Positions 62,439 to 64,000 of a DNA stretch of 64,000 nt are shown in pieces. The position numbers and the translations under genes were made by a program. The notes below the pieces were generated by a model. It had not been told where the DNA came from. It did no database searches and worked only from the letters and a program-made list of their open reading frames with translations. Source of the DNA: Balneolaceae bacterium (GTDB lineage: Bacteria > Bacteroidota > Rhodothermia > Balneolales > Balneolaceae); the NCBI GenBank assembly GCA_006969905.1, contig CP030887.1, positions 2,090,001 to 2,154,000 of the forward strand, given 5' to 3'. Positions within the stretch are counted from its first letter, which is position 1; every line of letters begins with the position of its first letter.

Positions 62439-63371
62439 TTAGTCTCCAAAAATATCATTCAAGAATTTAGCCGTTCTGTAACCGGAAAGGGCAATTCGCT
62501 TTTCTGCAATCTTATAGGAATCTTTTAGATAGCTCTCAGGCGGCATTTCATCTTGTTTTAAACCTTCCGGGTAAACAGAAGATCGTGTGATCATTTGTCC
62601 TTCAACATTCCAGGATTCAGAACTTTGTATCGCAATTTCTTTATCGAGTTCACTCGCCGGGTGTTTAAGCATAATCTGCTTTGCTACCGCTTTGTAGTAC
62701 TCGTATTGTTCAACATCGTCCGACTTTGGCTTAGCAAGGTCTATTATTCCGTCCCAATAAGCATGAAGGTTTCGGGGCCATTCACTTCCCAACCTGAAAT
62801 CGTTTCCTCCCCGGTCGCCATCTGGGGTTTCTTCTGTAACCCGGGATGTATTGTGCAACGGCATGTGTATATCACCTATAAGATGCAGAATCCATGCGAT
62901 CTGAACAGCCTTTTCTTCATCAGAAACATTTGGGTCTGAAAGGGTTTTCTGAAAAGTGGTGATTCGTTCAACTATATTTTCATCATCGGTTTGGCCTTCT
63001 GCATCCACCGGGCCATTTTCGGTTTGTTTCCAGTAAGTACCAATATAATGCCAGTTTCCGCGATGGTACTTTTGGTTACGCTCAGGCTTACTTCGATCTC
63101 TTACTATATCCGGCCAGTATCCGGCATTCATGACAAAATATTTCTCAGGATGCTTTGATTCAGGATCAAATTCATCTGTAAGATCAGAATCAGCAGGGGC
63201 GTTTTTAAGGATCTCAATTATCCTTTCTTTTGCAACAGGTGTCAGGTATTCCCAGGCAATTGCTCCGATAACTCTGTGCCCGGTCGAGTTCCAGGCATAG
63301 ATTTGTTTTGAAGGAATAAAAATGGGAAACAATAACGAAAGGATGAGAATCTTAGAGACAATTTTTTTCAT
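62439..63371 (-). CDS. S1/P1-type zinc nuclease
   Basis: 310 residues with a signal peptide cleaved just before Trp27, which becomes the mature N-terminus that binds zinc in this family. All nine zinc ligands fit P1 nuclease spacing: Trp27, His32, Asp88, His108, His163, Asp167, His173, His203 and Asp207 (WNSTGH, WPDIV, NWHYIG, HLIGDIHMPLH, LHAYWDG). It should cut single-stranded nucleic acids or release 3'-phosphates outside the cytoplasm. Single gene. Confidence 0.95.
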   Translation of the reverse strand: MKKIVSKILILSLLFPIFIPSKQIYAWNSTGHRVIGAIAWEYLTPVAKERIIEILKNAPADSDLTDEFDPESKHPEKYFVMNAGYWPDIVRDRSKPERNQKYHRGNWHYIGTYWKQTENGPVDAEGQTDDENIVERITTFQKTLSDPNVSDEEKAVQIAWILHLIGDIHMPLHNTSRVTEETPDGDRGGNDFRLGSEWPRNLHAYWDGIIDLAKPKSDDVEQYEYYKAVAKQIMLKHPASELDKEIAIQSSESWNVEGQMITRSSVYPEGLKQDEMPPESYLKDSYKIAEKRIALSGYRTAKFLNDIFGD

Positions 63372-63444
63372 AAAGTAAGATTTGTTGAACTTTAAGATAC
63401 TAAGCTTTTTTATTCAGAAGTTTAAAAGCGCATTAAAAAATGGT

Positions 63445-63472
63445 TATAAAAAAAGGGCTCATAAAGCCCTTT
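63445..63472 (-). terminator. Rho-independent terminator of the DinB-like gene
   Basis: AAAGGGCT (63452-63459) and AGCCCTTT (63465-63472) around a five-base loop; on the minus strand the stem is followed by a T run (complement of 63445-63454). Confidence 0.85.
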
Positions 63473-63477
63473 AAAAG

Positions 63478-64000
63478 TTACATGGCATTTAGCTCACCTA
63501 AAACTTCCTGCATTTGGAATAAATGCCTTTGGCTATGGGCACTTATAATCAAAAAAAGTTGATAGATATCAACTTCGCCAAAGGGTAGGGCAGTTTTATA
63601 AGCTCTTAAATTCTGATCCATATTTATGTAGTCGATCAGTTTCTTTCTGGAAGATTCAAGTTCATCCAGCATAGCTTTGCGAGAATCCCATTTGCCTGTG
63701 GGTTCAAATGGCGCAGCAGTTTTTACCTTAGTTCCCCTGTTAGCAAGTATCCCAATATAAACACCATCCATTCCTGACAAATCCAGATTTGGGTCTTCTT
63801 CACCTGAAGCCACGGTCTGTTGCGCTATACCAAAGAAAGTCACTTCTGTAACAAGTATGTGTTCTAATGCATTGGCAACTGACCAACCTCCGTTTTCCGG
63901 TTGAGTAGACCATTGTTCTTCAGTAAGATTTGAAACAGTTTCTACAATTTGATTATGAGTAGCTTCTAAATATTTAACGGCAAATTCTTTTTCTGCATCT
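63478..64000 (-). CDS. DinB-like four-helix protein, 5' end outside window
   Basis: The frame continues upstream beyond the GTG at 63843 to the window edge (KYLEATHNQIVETVSNLTEE, NGGWSVANALEHILVTE), so the GTG is internal. At least 174 residues are visible. The helices, the GGWSVANALEHIL motif with a conserved histidine, and the C-terminal LIISAHSQRHLFQMQEV (two more conserved histidines) fit the DinB/DUF664 metal-binding fold, often used for thiol chemistry. Substrate unknown. Confidence 0.8.
   Translation of the reverse strand, partial: DAEKEFAVKYLEATHNQIVETVSNLTEEQWSTQPENGGWSVANALEHILVTEVTFFGIAQQTVASGEEDPNLDLSGMDGVYIGILANRGTKVKTAAPFEPTGKWDSRKAMLDELESSRKKLIDYINMDQNLRAYKTALPFGEVDIYQLFLIISAHSQRHLFQMQEVLGELNAM

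Overview
The window looks like chromosome of a marine Bacteroidota-type bacterium, most likely Balneolota (Balneola/Gracilimonas/Rhodohalobacter relatives). The reasons are a 1,261-residue secreted protein ending in a type IX secretion (T9SS) sorting domain with an NYPNPFNPST motif, a PorV/PorQ-like outer-membrane protein beside it, a DUF6768 protein behind an ECF sigma factor, many outer-membrane barrels ending in Phe, and moderate GC. The phylum call is inference from protein style. No rRNA, tRNA, CRISPR, prophage or insertion sequence was found.

Layout. 1-6.7 kb: end of a TonB-receptor-type barrel; a minus-strand operon of an MscS-type channel, a membrane-free MgtE-like protein and MgtE; a YdeI/OmdA protein; a histidine kinase with an ethylene-receptor-type membrane domain; an azurin-like cupredoxin. 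6.8-13.6 kb: a 50-bp perfect palindrome followed by a seven-gene tightly overlapping efflux operon (TetR, TolC, HlyD/YbhG-type adaptor, two ABC ATPases, two ABC-2 permeases), the counterpart of E. coli cecR-ybhGFSR with YbhF split in two. 13.6-17.4 kb: ECF sigma factor with DUF6768 partner, PheA, a porin-like barrel, then a 0.5-kb gene-free stretch with decayed repeats. 17.4-22.6 kb: XseA, a LolA-like protein, a thioesterase, a four-gene operon of small proteins (two TfoX-like, DUF2461, YCII) and a CDF transporter. 22.7-31.5 kb, plus strand: PyrC, an endo/exonuclease/phosphatase lipoprotein, TsaB, AccD, DPP-IV-type peptidase, ObgE, DprA. 31.5-38.1 kb, minus strand: phosphohexomutase, DUF985 cupin, trypsin-like lipoprotein, M16 peptidase lipoprotein. 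38.2-41.8 kb: DUF3109, RpoN, HU and a membrane-spanning HU-LysM fusion. 41.8-46.4 kb, minus strand: a six-helix orphan with MiaB, PyrE, PgpA and PgsA. 46.5-53.2 kb: CinA, an outer-membrane plug/barrel protein, FtsX, Fur-type regulator, acyl-CoA synthetase. 53.2-55.8 kb, minus strand: four-helix His-containing membrane protein, DUF1499, LOG-type phosphoribohydrolase, cysteine desulfurase. 55.9-64 kb: T9SS giant, PorV-like protein, Pgk, S1/P1 nuclease and a DinB-like protein cut by the window end.

Most genes are housekeeping (pyrimidine, fatty-acid, phospholipid, tRNA-modification, glycolysis). The most unusual items are the ethylene-receptor-like kinase whose copper-site residues align without gaps with plant ETR1, the HU-transmembrane-LysM protein in a two-gene unit with a plain HU protein, the efflux ATPase pair whose degenerate motifs fall in the same composite site, the AccD that has lost all four zinc cysteines, the channel/soluble-MgtE/MgtE operon, and the A-B-A-B-B modular T9SS substrate next to a PorV-like protein.
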